Positions 23,696 to 31,988 of a stretch of 33,344 bases of DNA are shown here, piece after piece (the first letter of the stretch is position 1; each line of letters opens with the position of its first letter). Under the pieces are notes generated by a model that was not told the DNA's origin, ran no database searches, and saw nothing but the letters and a program-made list of their open reading frames with translations. Source of the stretch: Holophaga sp. GTDB lineage: Bacteria; Acidobacteriota; Holophagae; Holophagales; Holophagaceae. The translations under genes were made by a program, and so were the position numbers. The DNA lies in NCBI GenBank assembly GCA_031292735.1, contig JARLGP010000092.1, forward strand, positions 1-33,344, given 5' to 3'.

Positions 23696-24976
23696 TTGCC
23701 CACCGCCTTTCCCAACCTCGTGCCCACCCGGACCAGCAGCCTGCGTCTGCTGGCGCACACCCGCCGGATCGTGGGGGTGATGCTGCCGCTGGGCGCCGGG
23801 ATCGGCTTCCTGGTGGCCCTGGCCCTGCGCGGACTGGACCTGTTCAGCCCGTTCGTCAGCCACCTGGGCTGGCGCACCCACCTCACCATCCTCCTGCCCG
23901 GCATCGGCCTGTTCCTCACCACGGCCTGGCTCCGGCTCACCCGGATCGGGGAAGTCTCCCTGTTCAAGGACATGGACCTGGCCCAAAGGGATCCCTACCT
24001 GGTCTTCCCGTTCCTCGTCTCCATCGGCAAGGTGGTGGCCTGCACCCTCACCATCGGCTTCGGTGGCAGCGCGGGGGTGGAGGGCCCATGCAAGTGGTTC
24101 GGGGGCGCCCTGGGCCTGGAGTACCACGGGCTGCTCCGGGCCGCGGCCCGGCGCGCCGCGCCGATCCGGCGGCTGGCCCGGCCGCCCCTGGTGATGGTCC
24201 GGGGCGGGGCCGCCGCGGCGCTGTCGGCGGTGTTCCGGGCGCCCATCTCCGGGGCCCTCATGGCCGCGGAACACGACGGCCGGCTGGATGCCGACGCCTT
24301 GATCCCATGCCTGGTGTCGGCCGCCTCGGGCTATGTGTTCTTTTCGTTCATCGCCGGCCACGAGCCGCTGCTGCCCCTGCCGGAAGCCTATCCGCTGGGC
24401 TTCCGCACCCGGGAGATCTTCTGGGCGTTGCTGCTGGGCCTGGCCTGCGGCCTGGCGGCCAACGGCTACCGGTGGTTCCTGGGCCGGCTGCAGGCCCTGC
24501 TGCAGCCGGTGCCCCTCCTGTGGCGGGGACTGGCCGCGGGCGCCGGCCTCAGCCTGCTGGTCCTGCCCGGGCACTTCCTGTGGCGGGGCCTGCAGGTCAC
24601 CCAGGGCGGCGGGCTGGAGCTGATCCACCAGCTCCTGTACGGCTCGCCCAGGCCCACCCAGGCCATCCTGTTCCTGGCCCTGAAGCTGGCGGCCACCGCG
24701 CTGACCTTCGCCGGCGGCGGCATCGGCGGCCTGTGGCTGCCTTCCCTGGCCATGGGCGCCGCGGTGGGCGCGGCCTTCGACGGCTGGCTGGGCCTGGGCC
24801 AGACCGGCTACCTGACCCTGGTGGGCGCCGCCGCCCTGGCCGGGGCCACCCACGGCACCCTGCTGGTGCCGGTGGTGTTCCTGGCGGAAACCACCGGGCA
24901 GGCCACCCTGGTGGTGCCGGCGCTGATCGGCACCACGGTTTCCTACCTGGTGGCGCGGGAAGCCCCGCGCAAGTAG
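23696..24976 (+). CDS. ClC-family chloride channel/transporter
   Basis: A 426-residue membrane protein of the CLC family, which moves chloride or related anions, often in exchange for protons. IGFGGSAGVEGP is the central selectivity motif (the GSGIP-GREGP region of other CLCs), and E129 in VEGP is the gating glutamate, retained. FRAPISGALMAAE follows, and GGGIGGLWLPSLAMGAAVG is the GxFxP-type segment near the C-terminus. There is no C-terminal CBS domain. TTG 23696 is chosen for AAGGGGG 5 bases upstream; the frame continues upstream only inside the paralogue gene. It ends 4 bp before the convergent M13 peptidase. The ion carried is not certain from sequence. Confidence 0.9.
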   Translation: MPTAFPNLVPTRTSSLRLLAHTRRIVGVMLPLGAGIGFLVALALRGLDLFSPFVSHLGWRTHLTILLPGIGLFLTTAWLRLTRIGEVSLFKDMDLAQRDPYLVFPFLVSIGKVVACTLTIGFGGSAGVEGPCKWFGGALGLEYHGLLRAAARRAAPIRRLARPPLVMVRGGAAAALSAVFRAPISGALMAAEHDGRLDADALIPCLVSAASGYVFFSFIAGHEPLLPLPEAYPLGFRTREIFWALLLGLACGLAANGYRWFLGRLQALLQPVPLLWRGLAAGAGLSLLVLPGHFLWRGLQVTQGGGLELIHQLLYGSPRPTQAILFLALKLAATALTFAGGGIGGLWLPSLAMGAAVGAAFDGWLGLGQTGYLTLVGAAALAGATHGTLLVPVVFLAETTGQATLVVPALIGTTVSYLVAREAPRK

Positions 24977-24980
24977 TCGG

Positions 24981-27017
24981 CTACCAGATGGCCGGACGGG
25001 CGGCCTCGGGGTTGCACATGGGGGTTCCCGTCCCGCAGCCGAAGGCCTGGATGAATTCCGGCAGGTTGGCCAGCGGCGCGTTGACCCGGAACCTGGGCGG
25101 GGCGTGGGGATCCACCTTCACCCGCATGCGGATGGTCTCGTCCCGGGCATGAAACTGCCAGGCCTGGGCATAGCCCAGGAAGAAGCGCTGCTCGGCGGTG
25201 AACCCGTCGATGTCGGCGGGCCGCGGCTTCCCTACCATGGACCGGCGGTAGGCGGCGAAGGCCACCTTGAGCCCGCCCAGATCGGCGATGTTCTCGCCCA
25301 GGGTGAGCTTGCCGTTCAGGTGCAGCCCGGGCAGGACCTCCAGCGCGTCGAACTGCCGCACCACCAGGCCGGTGCGGGCGGCGAAGGCCTTGCTGTCCTC
25401 GGGGCTCCACCAGTCCTGGAGGTTGCCCTGGGCGTCGTACTGCCGGCCCTCGTCGTCGAAGCCGTGGGTCATCTCGTGGCCGATGACCATGCCGATGGCC
25501 CCGTAGTTCACCGCGTCGTCGGCCTCCGGGTCGAAGAAGGGCGGCTGCAGGATCCCGGCCGGGAACACGATCTCGTTCATCAGGGGGTTGTAGTAGGCGT
25601 TGACGGTGGGCGGGGTCATCTCCCACTCGCCCCGGTCGATGGGCTGCCCCAGCCGGGCCAACTGGCGCCGGAATTCGAACGCCTTGGCCCGGAACACGTT
25701 TTCCGCGTAGGAGGTCCGGGTCACCTCCAGTCCGGTGTAGTCGCGCCAGCGGTCGGGATAGCCGATCTTCACGGTGAGGGCGGCCAGCTTGGTCTGGGCG
25801 GCGGCCCGGGTGGCCGGGCTCATCCATTCCAGGTTGCGGATCCGGTCGCCCAGGGCCGCGCGCAGGTTGTCCACCAGATCCACCGCCCGGGCCTTGGCCT
25901 CCCGGGGGAAGGCGCGTTCCACGTAGAGCCGGCCCAGGGCCTCGCCCAGGGCGTGGTCGGCGGCGTCCTGCACGCGCTTCCAGCGCTCGCTCATCTCCTT
26001 GACCCCGCCGAGGGTGGTGGCGTAGAAGGCGAAATGCTCACGCTCGAACGGCGCGCCCAGGCAGGTGGCGGAATCGTTCAAGGCGTGCCAGCGCAGGTAG
26101 ACCTTCCACTGGGCCAGGGGCACCTCGCCGGCCATGGCCGCGAACGCCTTGAAGAAGGCCGGCTGGCGCACCAGGATGGTGTCCTCCCGGAGCCCCATGA
26201 GCCCCATGAGCCCCATGAGCCCCATGGCGCGGCCATAGCCGGCCCAGTCGAAGGGGGCCAGGGCGGTCAGTTCGGCCACGGTCATCTTGTGGTAGACCGC
26301 CCTGGGGTCCCGGCGCTCCACCCGGGTCATGGAAGCCTCGGCCAGGCGGGTCTCCAGGGCGAGCACGATGCCCGCGTGGGCCTTGGCCAGCAGGGGCTTT
26401 TCGCCCATGAGCCCGAACATCCTGGCCAGGTGCTCCAGGTACTGGGCCCGGATGGTCTGGGAGCGGGGATCGATCTGGGTGTAGTAGTCCCGGTCCGGCA
26501 GCCCGAGGCCGCCCTGGCCGAACTGGGCGATGTAGGCCGTGCTGCGCATGTCGTCCTGGCCCACGGCGAAGCTGAATCCGGCGGAGCCGCCTTCGGCGTG
26601 GGCCCGGCCCAGGGCCGCGGCCAGGTCCTGGCCGTTCCGGATGGCGGCGATCCGGGCGAAGGCCGGCTTCAGGGGCGCCAGGCCGGCCCGGTCGATGGCC
26701 CGGGTGTCCATGCCGCTGGCATAGAAGTCGCCGACCTTCTGCTGCAGGCTGCCCACGGGCGCCCCGGCGGCGGCGCTCTCCTCCAGGATCGCCTTGAGGA
26801 TGACCCGGTTGCGCTCCTTCAGCTGGTTGAACGCGCCCCAGCTGCTCTGGTCGGCCGGAATGGGGTTCTGCCGGATCCAGTTGCCGTTGGCGTACTGGTA
26901 GAAGTCCTGGCATGGCGCCACGGAGGTGTCCAGGTTCTGGGGGTTGATGCCGTGGAATGCGGGAAGGGTTGCCATGAGTCCAGATAGTAGCCAGTGGGAC
27001 AAAAAAGGGAATGGCAA
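24981..27017 (-). CDS. M13-family (neprilysin-like) zinc metallopeptidase
   Basis: A 678-residue peptidase of the neprilysin/PepO type. The N-terminal INPQNLDTSVAPCQDFYQYANGNW is typical of the family, NAYYNPLMNEIVFPAGIL precedes the active site, the zinc motif is HEMTH (H514, E515, H518), the third ligand is E575 in GENIADLGG, and FRVNAPLANLPEFIQAFGC with MCNP ends the protein. TTG 27017 has GAGGTG upstream; ATG 26975 is an alternative. With TTG the first 20 residues are moderately hydrophobic, but a clear signal peptide is not obvious, unlike most bacterial M13 enzymes. Four MGL repeats (from 26226 down to 26191) lie in a loop. It likely cleaves short peptides. Confidence 0.93.
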   Translation of the reverse strand: MPFPFLSHWLLSGLMATLPAFHGINPQNLDTSVAPCQDFYQYANGNWIRQNPIPADQSSWGAFNQLKERNRVILKAILEESAAAGAPVGSLQQKVGDFYASGMDTRAIDRAGLAPLKPAFARIAAIRNGQDLAAALGRAHAEGGSAGFSFAVGQDDMRSTAYIAQFGQGGLGLPDRDYYTQIDPRSQTIRAQYLEHLARMFGLMGEKPLLAKAHAGIVLALETRLAEASMTRVERRDPRAVYHKMTVAELTALAPFDWAGYGRAMGLMGLMGLMGLREDTILVRQPAFFKAFAAMAGEVPLAQWKVYLRWHALNDSATCLGAPFEREHFAFYATTLGGVKEMSERWKRVQDAADHALGEALGRLYVERAFPREAKARAVDLVDNLRAALGDRIRNLEWMSPATRAAAQTKLAALTVKIGYPDRWRDYTGLEVTRTSYAENVFRAKAFEFRRQLARLGQPIDRGEWEMTPPTVNAYYNPLMNEIVFPAGILQPPFFDPEADDAVNYGAIGMVIGHEMTHGFDDEGRQYDAQGNLQDWWSPEDSKAFAARTGLVVRQFDALEVLPGLHLNGKLTLGENIADLGGLKVAFAAYRRSMVGKPRPADIDGFTAEQRFFLGYAQAWQFHARDETIRMRVKVDPHAPPRFRVNAPLANLPEFIQAFGCGTGTPMCNPEAARPAIW
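26191..26226 (-). repeat. 9-bp tandem repeat (4 units) inside the M13 gene
   Basis: AGCCCCATG occurs four times in perfect tandem on the plus strand. On the coding strand it yields an M-G-L repeated tripeptide. Each unit is a multiple of three, so gain or loss by slippage would keep the frame and only change the loop length. Confidence 0.9.
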
Positions 27018-27156
27018 AGCGGCACCTCGGTCAGGATCGGTCTGAAGCGGGAATGGTATCCGGGCTCCGGAGCGGCGGTCCAGCCCATGATGGATCTCTT
27101 TGGGGCCAAGGAGGTTGCCGGAAGGATGCCATAATGCGGTGGCTCAGGAGTTGTTG

Positions 27157-27897
27157 ATGAAAGTGCATCTGTCCCGCTTCGTATCCCTGGATGTGGGTTC
27201 CAACATCGCGCGCATGGAGCAGGAGGGCGCCGCGGCCGCCGCGGCCGGGGCCGATCTCTGCGTCTTCCCCGAAAGCTTCCTGCACGGCTACCGCCGGGTG
27301 CTGGACCCCGGCCTGGCCCGGGCGCGGTTCCGGGCCCTTTCCGGCGACCATCCGGACACCGCCTTCCTATTCGGTTCGTTCACCGAGGACCGGCGCAACC
27401 GCCTCACCGTCTGGCAGGGGGGCGAGGAGAAGGCCCGCTACGACAAGGTCCACCTGTTCCGTCCGAACGGCGAGCTGGAGCTGTGGGAGCCCGGCGACCG
27501 CTACGCGGCGGTGCGGCTCAAGGACTGGACCCTGGGTCTGCTCAACTGCAACGACCTGCGCTTTCCCGAGCAGGCCCGTGCCCTGCGGCTCCATGCCCAC
27601 TGCGACGCCCTGGTGGCCCCGGCCTGGTGGCCCTGGCGCCGGGACCACATCTGGCGCGCCCTGCTCCAGGCCCGGGCCATCGAGAACGCGGTGTTCACCG
27701 TGGGCTGCTGCATCGCGGCCTCGGAGCACCCGGACGAGGTGTTCGCCGGCGCCGGCAACCACGTGTTCGACCCGCTGGGCGACCCGGTGCGCACCGCGGA
27801 CGACCACACCTACCTGCTGGATCCGCGGGTGCGCGAGGCGGTGCTGGTGGATCCGCTGGAAACCCACGTGGACATCGCCACGGTGGAGGTTTTCTAG
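27157..27897 (+). CDS. carbon-nitrogen hydrolase (nitrilase superfamily)
   Basis: A 246-residue amidohydrolase of the nitrilase/omega-amidase superfamily. The catalytic triad is visible: E39 in VFPESFLHGY, K97 in YDKVHLF and C131 in LNCNDLRFPE. RALLQARAIENAVFTVGCC and GAGNHVFDPLGD are the later family motifs. It hydrolyses a non-peptide C-N bond (amide, carbamoyl or omega-amide); the substrate cannot be told. ATG 27157 has CAGGAG 6 bases upstream, and a CATAAT hexamer at 27130 may be its -10. It shares the palindromic CTAG (27894-27897) with kdpE, so the stop codons of both genes overlap tail to tail. Confidence 0.9.
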   Translation: MKVHLSRFVSLDVGSNIARMEQEGAAAAAAGADLCVFPESFLHGYRRVLDPGLARARFRALSGDHPDTAFLFGSFTEDRRNRLTVWQGGEEKARYDKVHLFRPNGELELWEPGDRYAAVRLKDWTLGLLNCNDLRFPEQARALRLHAHCDALVAPAWWPWRRDHIWRALLQARAIENAVFTVGCCIAASEHPDEVFAGAGNHVFDPLGDPVRTADDHTYLLDPRVREAVLVDPLETHVDIATVEVF

Positions 27898-28580
27898 TCG
27901 ACGTTGAGCCGGTAGCCGATGCTGGGTTCGGTGAGCAGGTAGCGGGGGCGGGTGGCGTCGGGCTCTATCTTGCGCCGCAGGGTGCCCATGTAGATGCGCA
28001 GGTAGTGGGTCTGGCCGGCGCCCACCGGGCCCCACACCTCGTTCAGCAGCTGGGCGTGGGTGGCCACCTTGCCGGCCCGCTGGGCCAGGGCCTCCAGCAG
28101 CCGGTATTCCAGCGGGGTGAGGCGCACCGGCACGCCGTCCATGGTGACCTCCCGCCGCTCCAGGTCCAGCCGCAGGGCGCCGCACTGCAGGACCGGAGTG
28201 TCCAGGGTGGTCTGGGTGGCGTGCCGCAGGGCGACCCGGATCCGCGCCAGCAGCTCTTCGGCGCCGAACGGCTTGGTGAGGTAGTCGTCCGCGCCCAGGT
28301 CCAGGGCCTGGACCTTGTCCTTCTCCTGGGTGCGGGCGGAGATGATGATGATCGGCTTGCGGCTCCACTGGCGGAGGCTCTGCAGCACCTTGCCGCCTTC
28401 CAGGTCCGGCAGGCCCAGGTCCAGCAGGATGATGTCGGGGTTGTGGCTGCGGGCCATGGCCAGCCCGTCCGCGCCGGTGGCCGCGGTGAGCACTTGGTAG
28501 TCGTTGTTGGCCAGGGTGGGCACCAGGAAGCGGCGAAGGGAGGCTTCGTCCTCGATGATCAGGATCAGGGGCTGGCTCAT
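27894..28580 (-). CDS. kdpE: KdpE-like OmpR-family response regulator
   Basis: A 228-residue response regulator. The receiver has E10-D11, phospho-acceptor D54 (ILLDLGLPD), S81 and K103 (YLTKPFGAEEL). The winged helix has VRLTPLEYRLLEALAQRAGKV, LLNEVWGP, and the KdpE-typical HYLRIYMGTLRRKIEPD with PRYLLTEPSIGYRL at the end. The start ATG overlaps the kdpD stop (ATGA at 28577-28580), so the pair is translationally coupled. In most bacteria KdpE activates the kdpFABC potassium pump operon, which is not in this window. The gene immediately upstream of the pair is instead an ammonium transporter. Confidence 0.92.
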   Translation of the reverse strand: MSQPLILIIEDEASLRRFLVPTLANNDYQVLTAATGADGLAMARSHNPDIILLDLGLPDLEGGKVLQSLRQWSRKPIIIISARTQEKDKVQALDLGADDYLTKPFGAEELLARIRVALRHATQTTLDTPVLQCGALRLDLERREVTMDGVPVRLTPLEYRLLEALAQRAGKVATHAQLLNEVWGPVGAGQTHYLRIYMGTLRRKIEPDATRPRYLLTEPSIGYRLNVD

Positions 28581-30559
28581 GGCGTGCTTTCCAAGGATGG
28601 GGGCAGATGATCGGTTTCCAGCGCGGCGGGCGGGAGCCCCTCCAGCGGCAGCGAGATCCGGAACCGGGCCCCGCCGCCCGGGCGGTTTTCCACCCAGATG
28701 GCGCCGTCGTGGATCTTGACGATGGCCCCGCAGATGGCGAGCCCCAGGCCGACCCCGCCGTCCTTGAGGTCCCGGGGCATCCGGAAGAACTTGTCGAACA
28801 CCCGCTGGTGGAACTCGGCGGGGATCCCGGGGCCCCGGTCGGCGATCTCCAGCTCGACGCTGCCCGGCTCCTCCCAGGCGCGCAACTCCACCGGGCTCTG
28901 GGGCGCGTGCCGGTGGGCGTTGCCCAGCAGGTTGATCAGCACCTGCTCCATGAGCGCGCCGTCCAGGGGCACCAGCGGCAGGCTTTCGGGCAGGTCCACC
29001 AGGATCGGCAGGGCGCCCTTGGTCGCCTCGATGCGCAGCACCGCGGCCCCCACCACCTCGTCCAGCAGCTGCCATTCCTTCTGGATCTGGATCGCGCCGC
29101 TCTGCAGCCGGGTGAGGTCCAGCAGGTCGCTCAGCAGCCGCGCCAGCCGTTCGCTTTCATCGCGGATCATGGCCAGCAGGTCCAGGCGGGTGGCCTCCGG
29201 CAGCGGCTCGGGCAGCAGCAGGCTGGTGGCCGCGCCCTGGATGGCCGCCAGCGGAGTGCGCAGATCGTGGGACACGGCGCCCAGCAGGGTGTTGCGCAGG
29301 CGCTCGCTTTCGGTGTCCAGCCTGGCCTGCTGGGCCGCCTCCAGCCAGCGCACCCGCTCCAGGGCCAGGGCGCCCTGCACCGCCAGCGACTGGAACAGGC
29401 CCCAGGACTCCGGACCCAGCGGCTTTCCCCCTTCCAGCCAGAGCTGGAGCAGGCCTTCCGCTCCGCCCGGGCCGGCCAGGGCCACGTACGTGCAGGAATT
29501 CATGAACAGCGGTTCGAACGGGTCGGCCCGGGTGGCCGTGTCGCTGAACTGCGGCAGCAGCTCGGTGGGACGGGGGCTGGGCGGCGGTTCGGGGGACTCC
29601 GGCAGGGCCACCCAGGTGTCCCCTTCGCCGGCGAAAAGCATCCAGGCCTGGGCCTGGAACAGCCCGTCCAGGCGTTCGGCCAGGACCAGGGCCACCTCCC
29701 GGGCGGTGGAGCAGCGCCCCAGGGCGCGGCCCAGAAGCATGACCAGGACGGTCTCGGCCTCCCGCCGGCGCACCAGCCGGGTCTCCAGGTGCAGGCGGTC
29801 CACCAGCACCACCACCATCTGCACCAGCACCAGGGCGGCGGCCAGGTAGAGCCCGTTGGTCCAGTCTCCCGGCTGGTAGGGGAACCGGCCCTGGAGGAAC
29901 CAGCCGGCGAAGATCAGCAGCGCGGCCACCGAGGCCGGCACCGAGAAGGCCCGGCCCCACCGGTGGGCGATGAACCCCACCGCCAGGGCGAACACCGGCG
30001 GGATGCCCGGGAAGCCCACCACCGTGAAAAGGGCGGAGGCGAAGATGGTGCACACCCCCAGCAGGGCCCCGATGGCCAGCACCACGCCCAGCAGGTCGGC
30101 GCCGGTCTGCACCGAGCCCGCCCGGCTGGGGGGCGGATCCAGCGGCAGGCTGACGATGCGCACGCCCAGGGCGCGCCGGATGGCCTCCTGGGCCCGGGAA
30201 TGCTCCAGCCGGTCCCAGGGACCCTGGGGCCGGTTCTTGCCCATGACCACCTGGGCCACCCGGCGCCGGGCGCCCTCCTCGATGAGCCCGTCGCTGACCG
30301 TGGCGGCCCGCACCCAGGCGGTCTCGGCGCCCAGGTCGCTGGCCTCCTGCAGCCAAACCCTTGCCTGGTCCGACTCCGCCGCGGTTTCCCAGTTGGCCAC
30401 CTCCACGTGCACCGCCACCCAGGGCCGCCCCTGCTCCCGCGCCATGCGGAAGCCGGTGTGCACCAAACGCAGGGTCCGGGCTTCGGAACCCAGGGCCACG
30501 AGGATGGGGTCGGCCAGGGCCGGTGGGGGATCGGACAGGGGGGTCTCCTTTCGTTTCAT
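28577..30559 (-). CDS. kdpD: KdpD-like sensor histidine kinase lacking the N-terminal KdpD domain
   Basis: A 660-residue kinase; full KdpD is about 900. Missing is the N-terminal KdpD domain with its Walker A motif. What remains, in order: a UspA-like domain (residues about 18-140, starting ILVALGSEARTLRLV), the four-helix DUF4118 membrane domain (about 153-255), a GAF-like region (about 285-400), the HisKA dimerisation helix with H431 (AVSHDLRTPLAAI), and the ATPase domain with LINLLGNAHRHAP, DRGPGIP and GGVGLGLAICG. The truncation is natural, because amtB ends only 64 bp upstream. ATG 30559 has GGGG before it. It likely senses ionic, nucleotide or turgor state, but the ATP-dependent input of the missing domain cannot operate. 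Confidence 0.9.
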   Translation of the reverse strand: MKRKETPLSDPPPALADPILVALGSEARTLRLVHTGFRMAREQGRPWVAVHVEVANWETAAESDQARVWLQEASDLGAETAWVRAATVSDGLIEEGARRRVAQVVMGKNRPQGPWDRLEHSRAQEAIRRALGVRIVSLPLDPPPSRAGSVQTGADLLGVVLAIGALLGVCTIFASALFTVVGFPGIPPVFALAVGFIAHRWGRAFSVPASVAALLIFAGWFLQGRFPYQPGDWTNGLYLAAALVLVQMVVVLVDRLHLETRLVRRREAETVLVMLLGRALGRCSTAREVALVLAERLDGLFQAQAWMLFAGEGDTWVALPESPEPPPSPRPTELLPQFSDTATRADPFEPLFMNSCTYVALAGPGGAEGLLQLWLEGGKPLGPESWGLFQSLAVQGALALERVRWLEAAQQARLDTESERLRNTLLGAVSHDLRTPLAAIQGAATSLLLPEPLPEATRLDLLAMIRDESERLARLLSDLLDLTRLQSGAIQIQKEWQLLDEVVGAAVLRIEATKGALPILVDLPESLPLVPLDGALMEQVLINLLGNAHRHAPQSPVELRAWEEPGSVELEIADRGPGIPAEFHQRVFDKFFRMPRDLKDGGVGLGLAICGAIVKIHDGAIWVENRPGGGARFRISLPLEGLPPAALETDHLPPSLESTP

Positions 30560-30574
30560 GATGCCCCATACAAA

Positions 30575-30598
30575 GGGACCGCGCCAATGGCGCGGCCC
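30575..30598 (-). terminator. hairpin between amtB and kdpD, terminator or attenuator
   Basis: CCGCGCC (30579-30585) pairs perfectly with GGCGCGG (30589-30595) around a three-base loop, extended by GGG/CCC past a bulged A. On the minus strand it follows the amtB stop by about 25 bases and is trailed by CCCTTTGTATGG, a poor U-tract. It would end amtB transcripts only partly, allowing some read-through into kdpDE. Confidence 0.55.
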
Positions 30599-30623
30599 CG
30601 TCTATCGTTGAAATTATAGGATT

Positions 30624-31862
30624 TTAGAGGTAGGCTTCCTCGCCGTGGAGGGAGACGTCCAGCCCCAGCTCTTCTTCCTGGTCGCTCACCTTGACCGCGG
30701 TGACCTTGTTGATGAGCCAGAGGGCCACGTAGCTGAACACGAAGGCATAGGCCATGGTGATGCCCACGCTGATGCACTGGAAGACGAAGAAGTGCACGCC
30801 GCCCCGCAGCAGGCCGTCGGCGCCGCCGGCGTTCCAGACGGTGGTGGCGAAGATGCCGGTGCAGATGCAGCCGACCACGCCGCCCACGCCGTGGCAGCCC
30901 CAGACGTCCAGGGCGTCGTCCAGGCCCAGGTGGTTCTTCAGCTCGACGGCCATGTAGCAGACCACGCTGACGATCACGCCGATGGCGACGGCGCCCGCGG
31001 GGCTCACGTAGCCGGCGGCGGGGGTGATGGCCACCAGGCCGGCCACGGCGCCGGTGAGCAGGCCGACGAACTTGGGCTTCTTTTCGAACTTCCAGGCCAG
31101 GCCGAGCCAGGTGATGGCGGCCACGGAGGCGGTGATGTCGGTGTTGGCGAAGGCCACCAGGGTGGTGGTGTCAACGTGCAGCTCGCTGCCGGCATTGAAG
31201 CCGTACCAGCCGAACCACAGCAGGGCGGTGCCCAGGGCCACCAGGGGCACGCTGTGGGGACCCTTGTCCATCAACTTGCGCTTGCCCACGTAGACCACCG
31301 AAGCCAGGGCCGCGAAGCCGGCCGTGGTGTGCACCGCGGTGCCGCCGGCGAAGTCCAGCACGCCCCACTTGGCGAACAGGCCGTTGCCCCAGACCATGTG
31401 GGCGATGGGGAAGTACACGCAGAACAGCCACAGGGTGAGAAAGATCATGTAGGCCGGGAACTTGATCCGGTTGGCGAAGGCGCCGGTGATGAGCGCCGGG
31501 GTAATGATGGCGAACATCATCTGGTAGACGAACAGCACCAGCAGCGACATGGTGTAGGCGCTGGGGGTGTTGGCGTTCACCGTGATGAGGGTGTCCGGCC
31601 GGACGCCGTTCAGGAAGGCCAGGTGCAGGTTGCCGATGACCCCGCCCTCGCCGCCGCTGAACACCAGGGAGAAGCCGCAGGCCCACCAGATGAAGGTGGT
31701 CCAGCCCATGGACACGAAGCTCTGGATCATGATGGCCAGCACGTTCTTGCGGCCCACCAGCCCCCCGTAGAAGAAGGCCAGGCCCGGGGTCATCAGCATC
31801 ACTAGGGTGGAGGCAACTAGCATGAATGCTATGTTGCCCGTATCAAATGCGTTGGGCTGCAT
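30624..31862 (-). CDS. amtB: ammonium transporter, Amt family
   Basis: A 412-residue Amt/Rh channel with 11 expected helices. The N-terminal MTPGLAFFYGGLV is the Amt signature, TGAFANRIKFPAY and the ammonium-recruiting Asp D170 in VLDFAGGTAVHTTAG follow, with pore H178. The second pore histidine is in DALDVWGCHGVGGVVG. It conducts ammonia/ammonium through the inner membrane for nitrogen assimilation and is usually regulated by a GlnK trimer; no glnK is visible here. ATG 31862 has AAGGAG 7 bases upstream; the longer frame to 31976 has no Amt similarity. The C-terminus ends in an acidic tail (SDQEEELGLDVS). A TGCA-type dyad lies 110 bp upstream. Confidence 0.96.
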   Translation of the reverse strand: MQPNAFDTGNIAFMLVASTLVMLMTPGLAFFYGGLVGRKNVLAIMIQSFVSMGWTTFIWWACGFSLVFSGGEGGVIGNLHLAFLNGVRPDTLITVNANTPSAYTMSLLVLFVYQMMFAIITPALITGAFANRIKFPAYMIFLTLWLFCVYFPIAHMVWGNGLFAKWGVLDFAGGTAVHTTAGFAALASVVYVGKRKLMDKGPHSVPLVALGTALLWFGWYGFNAGSELHVDTTTLVAFANTDITASVAAITWLGLAWKFEKKPKFVGLLTGAVAGLVAITPAAGYVSPAGAVAIGVIVSVVCYMAVELKNHLGLDDALDVWGCHGVGGVVGCICTGIFATTVWNAGGADGLLRGGVHFFVFQCISVGITMAYAFVFSYVALWLINKVTAVKVSDQEEELGLDVSLHGEEAYL

Positions 31863-31971
31863 GTCGGACTCCTTTATGACAGGGAAATAGAATCTGGCCG
31901 GCTGGCGGTCGGCCGTTAGAGGTGAAAGGGTCGCTTGGGAAAGTGCGCCGGTCGGCTGGGTCAGCGGACGT

Positions 31972-31988
31972 TGCACTGCGGGAATGCA
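31972..31988. promoter_or_regulatory. NtrC-like dyad upstream of amtB
   Basis: TGCACT-GCGGG-AATGCA has the 17-bp length and TGCA half-sites of the NtrC consensus TGCACC-N5-GGTGCA, with mismatches at the inner positions. It lies 110 bp upstream of the amtB start, the distance expected for an enhancer-type activator site. No clear sigma-54 promoter could be found beside it, so binding by NtrC remains a guess. Confidence 0.35.

Noticed and set aside
24088..25152. 354-residue frame overlapping the ClC gene
   Set aside because: Out-of-frame Gly/Pro/Arg-rich translation of the channel gene and antisense to the M13 end; no motif.
28607..30619. 670-residue plus-strand frame antisense to kdpD
   Set aside because: Low-complexity Gln/Gly/His-rich translation without motifs; the minus strand encodes a recognisable kinase over the same span.
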